NCBI GenBank assembly: GCA_963575645.1
Contig: OY754465.1
Coordinates: 53,963,901 to 54,027,900, forward strand
Direction: 5' to 3'
Origin: Xanthostigma xanthostigma
Taxonomy: Eukaryota; Arthropoda; Insecta; Raphidioptera; Raphidiidae
Length of the DNA: 64,000 nucleotides
Shown here: piece by piece, positions 45,111 to 56,400 of the stretch
How the letters are laid out: each line of letters begins with the position of its first letter
How positions within the stretch are numbered: position 1 is the stretch's first letter
Translations under genes and position numbers: made by a program
Notes under the pieces: model-generated
The model's database searches: none
What the model was told of the DNA's origin: nothing
What the model saw: only the letters and a program-made list of their open reading frames with translations

Positions 45111-45744
45111 GAAATGTCAAAAGTGACGTTTGCATCTGTCACAGTATTATGTTCTAATAATTAGTTATTCAAATTGTTAACCCAGAAGGCGTTGCATTTT
45201 ACAAATATTCGAAACGGCATCCGTTTTTGAACAAATGCTATCTTTTAATTTCATTATTGTAATAAATAATATTATCGACCAATTTTATTTGAAGACAGAA
45301 CATACGTAATTTTTAAATTGCCATGTTAAACCGTGCAACAGAGAGAGATAACCGAAAGATGTTTGCCACCGGTTATATCAGATTGAATTTATTTCTATAT
45401 AAATGTGTATAAAAAAACTGATTGGGCAAATTCTGTTGTACGAAATTTATGTAAAATTTTCTCCTCTTTCGTTTAAGACAGGTTTCGAACCGATCTGATT
45501 TAAATTGAGCGAGTTATAAGCGAAAAACTTCGTTTTTTCTAAATTGCTCCCCTCTGAAGCAAAAATTCAAAAATCGGGCGACGTTAGGATCTAAGTTACC
45601 CGGAGACGAATCGAACAAAAAAAAGTTTTTTAAAATCGGTTAAGGCGTTTGAGCTGTACACAATCCACAAAAAAGCGTGACATACAGATTCACAGACAAA
45701 GCGAGTACATATAGGCGCTTTAGCTTACGCTATTCGCGCCTAAA
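45111..45744. other. Fossil repeat, unassigned class
   Basis: Phrases such as 'cggttaaggcgtttgagctg' and 'acatacagattcacagacaa' are typical of the 3' region of arthropod non-LTR elements. 'taggcgctttagcttacgct' folds on itself with 'attcgcgcct'. No frame is seen. Confidence 0.45.
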
Positions 45745-46530
45745 AATTTGAAAAGAAGTTTGACCCTGCAGGCCATCCCTGTAACTTCCCGCTATTTTCG
45801 AGTTCAAAACGCTCAAAAATATATAAAATATAGCAAGAAGTTTATTTTTTAGCTCTTCGAGCCCAAAAAAAAAACACTTTGTTACGAAATTTTCGTTCAC
45901 GATATCTCATGAACAAATGAACCAATTTTGATGCGATTTGCGGAGTCGACGCAATTTTTTAACCTAAAAAAATAATTTATTACAGAAAAATCGATCTCAT
46001 AGGAATTTTACGAGCAATTTAAAAAAAAAAACACTTTTTTACGATTTTTTCGTTCACGGTATCTCGTGAACAAATGAACCGATTTTGATGCGGTTTGCGG
46101 AAATCGACGCAGTTTGTTAAGGAGAAGAGCTGATTAGATTTTGGAATTAATCGGTTTAGTAGTTTAGAAAATATTTTACAAAAGCAAATTTTAAAAAAAT
46201 TTTGAAACTTGTTTTTTTAAGATTTCTCAAAATTTTTTGGGCCGAATCGTTTCAAATTTTCAGGAAGTCTAAGTTCACCAAGTTCACGTCAGATGCCGCA
46301 AACCGCGTTTCAGTCGGACACTCCATTCAAAAGATATAAAAGGTTTACATACATACATACACACACACACACATACAGCCCTACGGACATCATCGCCAAA
46401 ATAGTTTCAATAGCTTCCTAGGACCTCAAAACGTCAATATCTGGCGAAAACTCGATTTTCGAAAATCGGGGTGAAACCAATAACTTCCCGATTTTTGAAA
46501 AAAAAAATTTTTTTTTTTAAGCGGGAAGTT
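45745..46530 (-). mobile_element. Element E, copy 2, two internal repeats
   Basis: It is the reverse complement of the 27.2-kb copy, from the shared tail near 45,745 to 'aagcgggaagtt' at 46,530. It has only two of the 155-bp units (near 45,940 and 46,095) where the other copy has four, and an AC-rich run matches the TG microsatellite. No coding frame. Confidence 0.85.
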
Positions 46531-47559
46531 AATAATAAATCAGTTAATTTACTAGAAATCAATTAAAAAAATGAATGCACACTTTTTATTTTTTTGGTTT
46601 TTTTAATTCTGAATTTTTATTATGTACATAATTTTATTACAATTCATTCTTATTTTATTATGTCCACTCATGCGCCTAGGCACAGGTTTTTTGACATTAG
46701 CGCGTTATAACTTTAAAAATATTAATTTTAGAAAAAAAGTTTGAATTAAAAGCTGTAGAAAATTTGTAGATTTAAAACTTAAGTCATTAGCATTTTATTG
46801 TTTAAACAATTATTAGAAGAGATATTATGGATCCAAAAGTCAATAAACAAATCGTAATAGTTGAATAAGTCGTAAACGGTAAGTGATACAAAAAAAAATT
46901 ATTGAACAAAAAAGATAGTAAATTTATTTATCTACAATAAAGGTTATTACCTTTTTTCGCCTCAAGTGCACGGTTAGGGAGATATAGGCTGAAACGGTTT
47001 TTGTCAAAATGGCGGCACTTCCGCCCTCCTAATTTGTAAGGATTTTGTGCATTTAGGGTCAGTACGTGATACTGAACCTATTTAAGAAAACAAAAAAAAG
47101 TTGTAGGATAATGCAGAAAAAAATTCTCTATTACCTGTACTAGTGCCATAGTAATTAAAACAGTTTTATTATTTACATCATTTTAATTCAAAATTCTTAT
47201 TTTGTCATTAATTCTGAATTTTTATTATGTAGGTACACAATTTTATTTGAATTCATATTTATTTTATTATCTCTTCATAATTAAAATTCTCAATATATTC
47301 TATGTGTATAGATGTAAAATTAATCTCTTCCATTTTAATTATGCTGTGACAAAATTTTTTTTCTGTTTTGACTTTTCAGATAATTTTTCTTTTACTATTA
47401 AATACAATAACTTCCTATTGGAAGTTAAATATCAATATAAATCAATAAAATAAGTATTATAGATAAAATATTTACCTATTATATTTGGCAATGTTACATT
47501 TTTTCTTACGTACTGCTGACAAAGGTAATCTTGTTTATTTTCCAAGGCGATAATCCATG
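46531..47559. other. Unassigned, with a 55-bp direct repeat
   Basis: 'attctgaatttttattatgt' starts a block at 46,609 that recurs in direct orientation at 47,212. The rest is AT-rich, with one GC-richer line at 46,990-47,050. No gene is supported. Confidence 0.45.
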
Positions 47560-48455
47560 TTGAAACGCTGGACTTCTGTTGGTACAAAGCTGGAAATGAA
47601 GTCACTGTGGGCTCGCCTGCTAGCTCACAAAATTACAATAAGAACAGGGGCTATTGTTCTTTCAAGGTCATCTGCTGGCTCTGAGCAAGAACCAATCTGG
47701 AAACGGTATCTTGTAACGTGGGTGACATGAACAAAGGCCCACAAACAAACATTATGACATAGTGTGTTTGTAAAGATGTCTCGTGTGATGGCAAGGTGAC
47801 CTCTTAAATGACAAGGAATGATTTTAATACCAACTGTGTAAAATGGTGTGTGTGTCGTAGCTGCCCTGGGAATGGTGTTGTCACAACAAGCACGTTTCGA
47901 ACAAAATGGTTGATGTTTAAAATACATTTCCTCTTATAATTGTAATTTTGTAAGAATTGAACAGTTTTTTATCCTTTTTTATTAAATAATATTGTTCATA
48001 ACATAAGTAGACAATTTTGAAACTCCCGCTTTGATGCGCTTTGGTGAGCTGGCACCATTTCAGCGATGCCAATGACTGAAAAAAGTTCGTCAAAAGTACA
48101 TTTTCATTAATTTTCATGCTATCATGTTGGCATTAAAATTATTTCTTCAGACAAATAAGAGAAGCTCGAATAGCATTGAGTTTCATACCCCTGGTCAGTC
48201 CTGCATTAAAGTTCCGTGTCCCGTATTATAGGAAATGTCCCGCATTATTACGTGAATTTTACGAGACCCGTGTGGCTATTCGTTTGGTTTTGGTGTTCCT
48301 ATTAATAAAACTTAAAAATATTGATTTATTTAGCTTTATACCCCGCCCCCCAGAAAAAAAATATCTACGCCCTTGTGTGAAACGAGCACATAATAGCAAT
48401 TAAGAAAACTAGTACTGAAATCTAGCGGCAAATCCAGCCTCGTATGCAGCGAACT
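47560..48455. mobile_element. Family C MITE, copy 6, split by a hAT-like element
   Basis: The left part shares 'actgtgggctcgcctgctag' with copy 4. The right part, 'gcacataatagcaattaaga' to 'aatccagcctcgtatgcagc', completes it. The interruption at 47,792-48,375 separates them. Confidence 0.75.
47792..48375. mobile_element. hAT-like insertion, 584 bp, nested in family C
   Basis: Ends 'caaggtgacc' and (reverse complement) 'caagggcgtagatatttttt'. Flanks tgtgatgg and tgtgaaac share only TGTGA, so the duplication is partial. The enclosed segment is absent from the other family C copies. No transposase frame. Confidence 0.5.
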
Positions 48456-48610
48456 TTAAATTAAAATCGTTGCAACGAATATATCAAACCACTATATAGT
48501 ATACAACACAGCCCTAAATTTTAACGGCACATGCCAGCACAGATGATAATTTCAAAAACACCCGTTCTTTCCGTAGTTACAGCACCAGTCAATTCAACAT
48601 ATTACGATAT

Positions 48611-48957
48611 TTTTTCATTGCAGAGCTACGGCTTCCCGTATAAACTGGGTCGTAATTTTGGAAAACAGGCTACGGCATATTTTTTTCTAGTTATATTAAG
48701 GATCAATCTATGTCCGTATTGTAACAAATTTTTCATTTTTTACTTTGTTAATTAATGGCGAATGCTTTTAAAAGACACTTTTTACGGTTTTTAAAATTTT
48801 TATAAAAATTTTTCTGCTAAAAAAATTAAAAAAATGGTACAATAGAGACATAGATTGATCCTTAATCTCCATAAAAATAATTTTTCATAATTTTATCTCT
48901 CGTTTTACGATCAGATTTATACGGGACCGCAGACCACTGTATTGCATTGAGAAAACC
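48611..48957. mobile_element. Fold-back element, about 60-90-bp arms
   Basis: The left 'aaggatcaatctatgtccgt' returns as the complement of 'acatagattgatccttaat'. The outer blocks 'cattgcagagctacggcttc' and 'ttatacgggaccgcagacca' pair in part. No frame. Confidence 0.7.
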
Positions 48958-49243
48958 AGGGGAAACGGGCTCTTAAGAATGAACTGCACTTATCGTATAG
49001 TGAAAAATTGTCATTATTATTATTATTATCATGGGTGAGTTTTGGCAATATTTTGGGTGCATTGTGACAAATTGTTGGATGAATTTTTACAATTTTTTTG
49101 ACGAATTTTGAAGATTTTTTAGGTCAATTTTGAATGAATTTTGATAATTTTTTTATTAAATATTAACAGATTTTTGGATGAATTTTGAGTATTTTGCCTT
49201 TTTTAGAGTGAATTTTGACAATTTGTTGAGTTACTTTATAGTA
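48958..49243 (+). mobile_element. hAT-like family J, fragment with minisatellite
   Basis: 'caggggaaacgggctcttaa' begins it. The interior repeats units like 'tgaattttgacaatttgttg' (49,030-49,230). The right end is cut by a pogo-like element at 49,244. Confidence 0.55.
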
Positions 49244-49576
49244 CAGTAGAACCTCTGTAAATTGAACTTCAAAGGAGACGTCAAAAATTTGAGTTATAGT
49301 GTTTTCAAATTACGAAGAATTTCAATTTAGGCAATTTTTGTAAGGAACTATTTGATTTGCTTTGAGTTGCTATGGTCGAGATACAGAGGTTCAAATTATT
49401 TTTTCGAGTTATGGAGAGATAATATGTACGGAAATGGCTTGTAGGGGCTCATTAATTATTTCGACCTATAGAGGTTGAGATTTCGAGTAATGGAGGTAAA
49501 GGGAAAGGAACAAAATATCTTTTTGAGTTTTGGAGGTTTTCAACTTATCGGGGTTCGACTTAAATAGGTTCTACTG
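49244..49576. mobile_element. pogo-like MITE, 333 bp
   Basis: Ends 'cagtagaacctctgtaaatt' and (reverse complement) 'cagtagaacctatttaagtc' abut TA on both sides. The CAGTAGAACCTC terminus is typical of pogo/Tigger-type elements. No coding frame remains. Confidence 0.85.
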
Positions 49577-49683
49577 TATTATTATTGAAATTCGAATTAA
49601 AAATAACGATAGAGTATTTGGAAAGAATTCCGTGGCATAATTAGGATCGAAAATGAAGCAATACTAAAAATTTTATTAAACTT

Positions 49684-49739
49684 GCATTTAATACTGACGT
49701 TTCGATACGTTTTGTATCATCTTCAGAGTTTTCAAATGC
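49684..49739 (-). ncRNA. Hammerhead-ribozyme-like motif (minus strand)
   Basis: It is the exact reverse complement of the motif at 49,771-49,826, so the two arms carry the same fold on opposite strands. Confidence 0.5.
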
Positions 49740-49770
49740 TGTCACAACAATATACTGATAACATGTGACA

Positions 49771-49826
49771 GCATTTGAAAACTCTGAAGATGATACAAAA
49801 CGTATCGAAACGTCAGTATTAAATGC
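49771..49826 (+). ncRNA. Hammerhead-ribozyme-like motif (plus strand)
   Basis: The sequence folds as follows: GCATTT with AAATGC and ACT with AGT form an interrupted stem I (internal loop GAAA/ATT). CTGAAGA is a CUGANGA core box. GATAC pairs with GTATC around loop AAAAC as stem II. GAAA is the second core box. ACGT, a palindrome, forms a minimal stem III with the cleavage triplet GTC. One extra T lies between the core box and stem II, so activity is uncertain. Short stem III hammerheads of this type are known from Penelope-like elements and retrozymes. The family link is inferred. Confidence 0.5.
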
Positions 49827-49898
49827 AAGTTTAAAAAAATTTTCAGTATTGCTTCATTTTCGATCCTTATGCCACGGAATTCTTTCCAAATACTATAT

Positions 49899-50552
49899 CA
49901 TTAACTTCAATGGATCACAGTTACTTTATTTATTGAATAGAGTCAAATTCAATTAAAAATAACTTTTAAATCCCAATTTAAAGATTCTTAGTCTAACAAA
50001 AAAATCGCCTAAGACTTTGACTGCCATAACAAAACGCCTATATTCGATCAGAATCTTTTGTAATTTAGCAGTTTTATAATTAAAACAATACAATATTTGG
50101 CGTTTCCAGATTATTTGAACATATTGTAGGAATTGAACGACAACACAATTTTAATGGTAAACAAATGAAGACAGGCACAGCAGCGGTGTTGTTATGGTGG
50201 ACTGGGGGAGAAGTCAGGCGCGAATGAAAGAAGAGGGCAACGTCTGGACTGACAGCACCTGGCGAAAAGGTATGCGGCCAACAGCACGGCCGGGGCATCC
50301 ATTTACTTCTTGCAATATCCGTCTATCTTGATGAAGTCCACCATATTATCTACAAGCGAGACAACACATGCGTCCATTAGGTGGGTACACGATGGCAGAT
50401 GTTTTGTGGATCGTCATCTCATCGATATGTTATTATGACGGTTTGGCGTACCTATTTCGAAATAATGTATATCGAACAATACCCGCTTTTGTTATTGTTT
50501 TAAAAAAAATAATGGTCGCCAAGTGGTCGAAATTGAGACCGTAATTCATTAA
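49899..50552. other. GC-rich island with conflicting short frames
   Basis: From 50,150 to 50,310 the sequence is markedly GC-rich for this window. The plus strand has an acceptor 'tggcgtttccag' near 50,108 and then about 38 open codons ending at a TGA. The minus strand has ATG at about 50,299 with a hydrophobic start (MDAPAVLLAAYLFA) that could be a signal peptide. Only one of these can be real, and none is proven. A host promoter or exon is the main alternative to an unrecognised element. Confidence 0.3.
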
Positions 50553-51013
50553 AGGATCCCGCACACCTTATGGGATTTGGTTCTCGGTTAAACCAATAGA
50601 TTTTTAACTACATCAGATATGTTTAGCGAGATTTTAGATATAGGATATCCATTGAAATCACAATCTTAAAAAATCCTAAGCTCTAGAAATATGTTTTCGA
50701 GTGCGCTGAACCCGAATATGACATTATTATTTTACCTATACAGAATGACACCTCCCAACATTATCTAGTTTTCGACTATTTTTCTATTTCTAAAAAAAAG
50801 CACAAAAGTTTAACATGGAACATGTTTGTGAATTCAATGGATATTCCTATATCTAAAAACTCGCTAAACATATCTGTAGCTAAAAATCTAGTGGTTTTTA
50901 GGCTATGCGCTCATGGACACTTCTTCTTAGTGACCTTTGAACTATAAAATAAAACCTTTTTCGATCAATTTAACCGAGAACCAAATCCCATAAGGTTTGT
51001 GCGGGATCCTTTT
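50553..51013. mobile_element. Fold-back family D, copy 3, best preserved ends
   Basis: It starts 'aaaggatcccgcacacctta' and ends with the complement 'gtgcgggatccttt'. The arms are about 200 bp with internal landmark 'agatataggatatccattg'. No coding. Confidence 0.85.
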
Positions 51014-51959
51014 TAAGTTTGAGCGTTATTGAGGTCTTCTCCTGAATCGAAAGGTGTGATTTGAATTTACAATCTCTTTTTATTAACTCGGTTAAAAAAT
51101 TCAATTCTTTTTTCGCAATTCCAGAAAGACGTTACTTTTTTCGTGGTCGCTCTAATTTTATTACGGTTTAAATCTTTGTCAATTTTTTGTTATTATTTTT
51201 TGATTAATATTTCGATATTGAATAAACTCAAGTGGAATTCTTTTAGAAGCTACTTACTAATTGATTTTTATATTTTTTAGCTCAATTCTAAAGAAGGTCT
51301 TAATTCCAATCGGAACGTTTTATTTGAATTATAATTACACAATTGGTCGATAATTTTATTTTTTTTATTACGGTTTGTTAGGCGCTTATCACATTTTTAA
51401 TCAAACTGGGTCGATATTTATACCAGTAAAAAAATCAAGCATAAAATATGTTGCAGATTCGAAAGTATAAAATATAAATAAATTTATTTTAAACATTATA
51501 GATACCTATTGAGTAAATACAGCTGTTCTTTATTTATTATTATGTATATTAAAAAACGGTTTATCGCAAAAATAAATGCAAATAAAGGTACGGTTCCGAG
51601 CACAAAACTATCTGCAATATACTCACTAATAAAGAACCATTTTTAATACAGTACGTTCTCTCTAATAACGAGGGTTCGGGATCGAAATCTGTCTTTCTTT
51701 ATTAAACGCTTTTATATAGCTTGACTCCGTAATTTCTTTATAATATCTTTTTAGCTTTTTTTTAATATCTAGCATTAAAATCGAAGTTCAAACTTGGTGG
51801 CCTAACAAAAAAAAATTAAGAATAGAGTATCTCAAAAAATTGTGTTGTTTTCTATCTATTGGTATAGAAGTTGCGAACCGTTGTATTAAATATTTGGTTG
51901 GGAAATTTGTAGGTTATGTATCAATGAAAAGAAGTAGTACTTTTGATGTTTTAGCTATT
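51014..51959. other. Unassigned AT-rich sequence
   Basis: A short block 'acaattggtcgataatttta' (51,340) matches the stem of the palindrome family at 57.0 kb. The rest is unassigned. Confidence 0.4.
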
Positions 51960-52240
51960 TATCTAAAAATTGTTAAAATTCACTTAAAAAATTATCAAAG
52001 TAAATGTCAAAAATCACCTAAAAAATCGTCAAAATTCACATAAGAAAATTGTCAAAATTCATTCAAAAAAATCCAAAATTCATCCAAAAATTTGTCAAAA
52101 TTCACCCATGACAATGCTGATATTAACTAGTTTTCACTACAATATGATAAAAGCTCATTCTTAAAGAAAAAGTATTAAACATTTTTGTTAGCCCTTGACA
52201 CCTTAAGCCCTAATAGTCTCTATGTAGATCAGCTCCTGAA
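51960..52240 (-). mobile_element. hAT-like family J, copy in reverse
   Basis: Units like 'aaaattgtcaaaattcactt' (21-bp minisatellite in reverse) fill 51,965-52,110. They are followed by 'ccttaagccctaatagtctc', the reverse of the family's left end. The right edge is 'gatcagctcctg'. Confidence 0.6.
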
Positions 52241-53987
52241 ACGTAGTAACCCAAAGGGTTAAATATGAGACTTAGAATTTCCAATTAAAAAGTGTAGGTA
52301 CATAAATAATTCATCAATGACAATCGACCCCATTGCTAAATAAATAATAAATTAAACAAAGTTATCTAATACTCACACATATTACATACGAATGTAAACA
52401 AACTATAAGTTATAGTGAAATTATTCACCCTTTGAATAAATAATGACGCCACACAGTTTAATTTAAAAAATATGTATGAAATATGACACCCCGCCTTTAT
52501 TCATAATATAATCAAGCACTCAGTTGTTTTCCCCCAGTTTTAATTTGTTTACTAAAAAACTGAAGATAGATTACTATTTTTCATTAATGCCTCCAAAAAA
52601 CGACCCAAAACTCGCAACTGACATTTTGTCAAAACGAGAAACAGCGAGGCCTAACATAGTTTCATTACGAACAAGACACATACCACATTTTTTGTACGTA
52701 CCTCCTATAAATTAGTTAATTTTCACCTAATTTTCAAAATTTTTGACACATCAATTTTAAGCAAGATCACGTCTGACTGTAGGCTGCGTTCAATTCTCAT
52801 GCGTTTAGACTGCGATCTACTATGGAAATGGTAGAATGACTACGTTTATTTTACTTTACTCTACTTTACACCACTAGTGTTAAATTTGTCATTAGTATTA
52901 CACGATAGGCACGAAAAGTAGCTATTTTATTGGAAGGTGTGCAAAAAAATTATTCAGAATTATCATATAAGAGAAGCAGGTATAGATAGTAGATACCTAC
53001 GTAAGTTCCTGTAGTTTTTGAATAAAAGAATGTATAGTACCACCAGCATATCCACTTGTAAAATGATCCTTACTTCCGACAGACATACAAGACATCAAGA
53101 CGAAACGTGCAGGTGTACTTAGTACACAAAGCAGTAGCGTAATATCCGAACTATTTAATTAAAAAAGATAAATCTTTAAAGTTTCCAAAAATATTTGTAA
53201 TGTAACGAAAAACCGTATTTCAACATAAGCCTTGAGGTGTGTTGTTTATTGGAACTCAAGTGCAACCCTTAAAGTATTTATTTTACAAACTGAACCCCAG
53301 AAATTCTAAAAAACACTTTTTTGGCAGTTTTTTTTGTTTAAGCAAAAAACGGCTGGACCGACTTTGATAAAATCTTTTTAGATTCATACTGACGTTAATA
53401 AGCTATTGACTTCGTTATAGCGAAGTCGATATCGTTTTTTATTCGCGAGATTTCGTGCAAAACAAAAAAAAAACTGCTGGGTCAAATTTTTATCTTACAT
53501 ACTTTTTTTTGGGATACAATTTTAGAAAGGGCCTCGGACCCTACGAAGTATTAATTTGTAAAAAGTCATCCGAAAAAAGTATTTAAGATAATATTAAGTA
53601 ACCGAATTGAAATTAAGATTTATTCAATTTAGATCATTTTAGGGGCCCTGCAAAGGGGTCTTAAGGTTCAAAATCGAGCTTTAGAGACCTATAAAGTATC
53701 GATTAGTGAAATTTCCCCTCAAAACAAATATTTTAGGTGAAAGTTAGTCAATAATTTCAAATTTAGATATTTATAGTACAGGACTTTCTTAGAGGCGGCT
53801 CTACAAAGGACGCGAGGGTTAAAAAAACACTAAAATGTATTCGTATGTAAAATTTTACGCAGAATCCGAATATGAAATAAAAAAGTATAGTTCCCATTTA
53901 AAATTTCAAGGTTGGGCCCTACGGGACCCATTTAAGGTACACGGGCCCAAAATCTAATTTTGCCATTCGATACACAGGAAAAAATTA
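52241..53987. other. Unassigned, low-information stretch
   Basis: No gene is seen. Fossil phrases ('ggctggaccgactttgataa' at 53,350) suggest a worn non-LTR 3' end. A small hairpin GACTTCG...CGAAGTC lies near 53,408-53,428. A plus-strand frame at 52,587-52,715 (MPPKNDPKLATDILS and on) ends in a stop and matches no family. Confidence 0.35.
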
Positions 53988-54322
53988 CAGTAGAACGCCG
54001 ATTATCCGAATTAATTGGGACCGGGGTCGATTCGGATAATCGAAAATTCGGATAATCGGACATCTAGTGTCCTGTCTCTAGCTTTCAACCATAACAGTTG
54101 AAATATATCTATGGACTCCAGCGAGTTCCAACTTCGACGTGTGCTGATACCATTGTAGCGTCTACACGGCAATTGTCACTCGCATTTTTGTATTCTTGCG
54201 TCCCCACAAAACTTGTTTTTATTGAAAAATTACTTGGTTTTAATTTTTTAAATTACGCTTAGGACCGATTCGGATAATTGGCGATTCGGTTAATCGGCGT
54301 TCGGATAATCGGCGTTCTACTG
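53988..54322. mobile_element. pogo-like MITE, 335 bp
   Basis: Ends 'cagtagaacgccgattatcc' and (reverse complement) 'cagtagaacgccgattatcc' are identical over 20 bp or more, both flanked by TA. Subterminal 'ttcggataatcg' repeats lie inside. Identical ends suggest it is the youngest pogo-like insertion here. Confidence 0.9.
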
Positions 54323-54795
54323 TATTAAAAAACCATTTTAACATTTTTACTCCAGCTTACCCGATAAGAAATATTAAGCCGTTCCGGGACTTTTGAAACA
54401 TTTGATAATAATAGTCGACACCACTGGAAAGGTTAATGTAGCCCCAACTAGACGTACGGCAATGACTGCGAGTCAGGCATCGAGAGCATTACATTGTTGT
54501 GCGGGTTTGTACTTTGTTGGAGTTCGCTTCGCATCTGTGGTTATTTCCTGTGCATCGGACAGTATAACATGTTGCATTAATTACAATGAGTCTGTTGTTT
54601 TAATTGTTGAGCTCTTTTCGAAATATTCACGAGTGTTGTGATTACATTTGTCAACAATCAACATTAATATTTCATTGTTGTTACACTCACAACTAATTTA
54701 ATTCTTGACAGTATAGGTACTGACCACGTCACGATAACAAAAAATCAATATTTAAGACTAAAGTCCAATGAATCTTATCATAAATTTTGAGTAAA
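54323..54795. other. Unassigned sequence
   Basis: An open frame of about 80 codons on the plus strand (54,393-54,641) is not supported by splice signals or family similarity. No other feature. Confidence 0.35.
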
Positions 54796-55213
54796 TTAGC
54801 GGTTCGTCCCGGTTTCACCCGGGTGTGATAGATATAATTCTGCAAAATATTTCTTTGCGACCCGACGTCTGAACTAATAGCTTTGAGCAAATTCTACCAG
54901 ATTTGCTTCTGAACTAATAGTTTTGAGAGAATTGGAACAGATGTCGGTACTTGGTACTAAAACAGTTTTTTCGTTTGCTTCTGAACTAATAGGTTTGAGT
55001 AAATTCTATCAGATGTCGTGACATGTTACTAAAACAGGTTTTTTGAGAAAATACCGTAATTTTGTACAAAATATTTAATAAAAACTATCCTATAGCGTAA
55101 GTTGCACCAAGCAAGACACATTTAGAAAATTTCATTAAAATTTGTTCAGTGGTTTCGGAGATTAGCGCGGCCAAAATTGTGACAAGGGAATTTTATATAG
55201 GTATATAGAAGAT
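54796..55213 (+). mobile_element. Repeat B, copy 5, intact
   Basis: Runs from 'ttagcggttcgtcccggttt' to 'ttttatataggtatatagaa'. It is the undisturbed reference copy: two or three internal repeats of 'gcttctgaactaatag' and the block 'ttggtactaaaacagtttt'. The terminal TATATA region is where other copies carry TA-specific insertions. Confidence 0.85.
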
Positions 55214-55799
55214 AGATAAAGATGATAATTTCAATAAACCTCGGCAATTTTAGAATTTTTCAGAATTTAGTAGTGATTATATTTATGGTATATTTTACAG
55301 ACGATTAAAAAAAATTGAACTAATTGCATAAGTCTGTGGCGACAAGATGTTCAAAATTTACTTATTTCGATATCCTCTCCCACGAATGATATTTTTAAAC
55401 GTCCGTGTATTATGTATTTTTAACACTTTTCTGGTTCGTTATTTTGTGGGGTCTGAAGCGATTTTTAACTATCAAATTAGTAAAGATGTAAAAATGGAAC
55501 GCTGATACATAAAACTACAAATAATTGTATGCTATAAAAATAAAAATGCAAAACATTTCTTTGAAAAGTTTTCTATACAGAAATCTAAACAGCGGCGGAG
55601 CAAGAGCTAAATTTGATATGGGCAAGAAGATAAACTTTGCTAGACCCTTTGATAGCTTAATAGGACGGATTTTTTGTAGAGATTTTTTTTGAAACTCAAA
55701 TTCTTATTCTTAAAAATGCTGGCATCCTTGTTTAACTAACATTATTGAACTAACAATAAAGAACTAAAGAAACAGAAATGTCTGATTTTCATATTATAT
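55214..55799. other. Unassigned AT-rich sequence
   Basis: No gene. A 'cagcggcggagcaagagct' string at 55,592 resembles a hAT end without a partner. Confidence 0.4.
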
Positions 55800-56035
55800 T
55801 TAATAATAACCTATAATTATTATTAATCTATATGAATCATTGCCTATCTACTCAATGTATGATGAGTGTACGCAACAAAGCGTATCGAGAATATATCTGC
55901 GTCTCTTTCTTCGATGAAATTCCTTGATTTCTCCGATGATAAGATTGGTTGGTGTATACTTGCATTCAATCCGAATAAAGTATCTCTGTTTCAAAAACTT
56001 TGTCTTTTTCTATGACGTTAACTTTTCATCTTTAA
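55800..56035. mobile_element. Repeat H, copy 2, continuous
   Basis: The inverse of copy 1 at 4.9-5.6 kb: 'atcattgcctatctactcaa' and 'tttctatgacgttaac' are adjacent parts that in copy 1 are separated by about 470 bp. Confidence 0.65.
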
Positions 56036-56146
56036 TTGTCATTTTTTTAATCTAACCAATCAGAAATCACATGTACACGTCATAGTATAACTGGACCTGG
56101 TGTAGAATTACTGCATTTTACTATCTCACTTACTATACATGACTCC

Positions 56147-56400
56147 GTAATTGTTTTTAAAGAACTTCCCCAAACGCCCTCCCTTTTTCACCGCGCAAAA
56201 AAACGCCATCGCATCGACACGACCCCGTAATCGTTTTTTACAGAACTCCCCCCAATCGCCCTCCCCTTTTCACTGCGCAAAAAAACGCCATCGCATCGAC
56301 ACGTACCCCGTAATTGTTTTTTAAAGAACTCCCCCCAGACGCCTTCACCTTTTCACTGCGCAAAAAAAAACGCCATCGCATCGACACGACCCCGTAATTA
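56147..56400. repeat. 81-bp tandem repeat, three units and a part
   Basis: The unit contains 'gaactccccccagacgcctt', 'cttttcactgcgcaaaaaaa' and 'cgccatcgcatcgacacgac'. It shares its plan with the repeat at 41.5 kb. Confidence 0.85.

Larger units (their letters stand above)
49612..49898. repeat. Near-perfect palindrome with two hammerhead-like motifs
   Basis: The arms (49,612-49,745 and 49,766-49,898) are about 130 bp and over 90% identical as reverse complements, with a spacer of about 20 bp. Each arm carries the motif annotated separately at 49,771-49,826. Similar but more decayed arms occur at 57.0 and 17.1 kb. Confidence 0.9.

Noticed and set aside
46609-47270. The 55-bp direct repeat as terminal repeats of a retroelement
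   Set aside because: Too short, and no polymerase or priming signals lie between.
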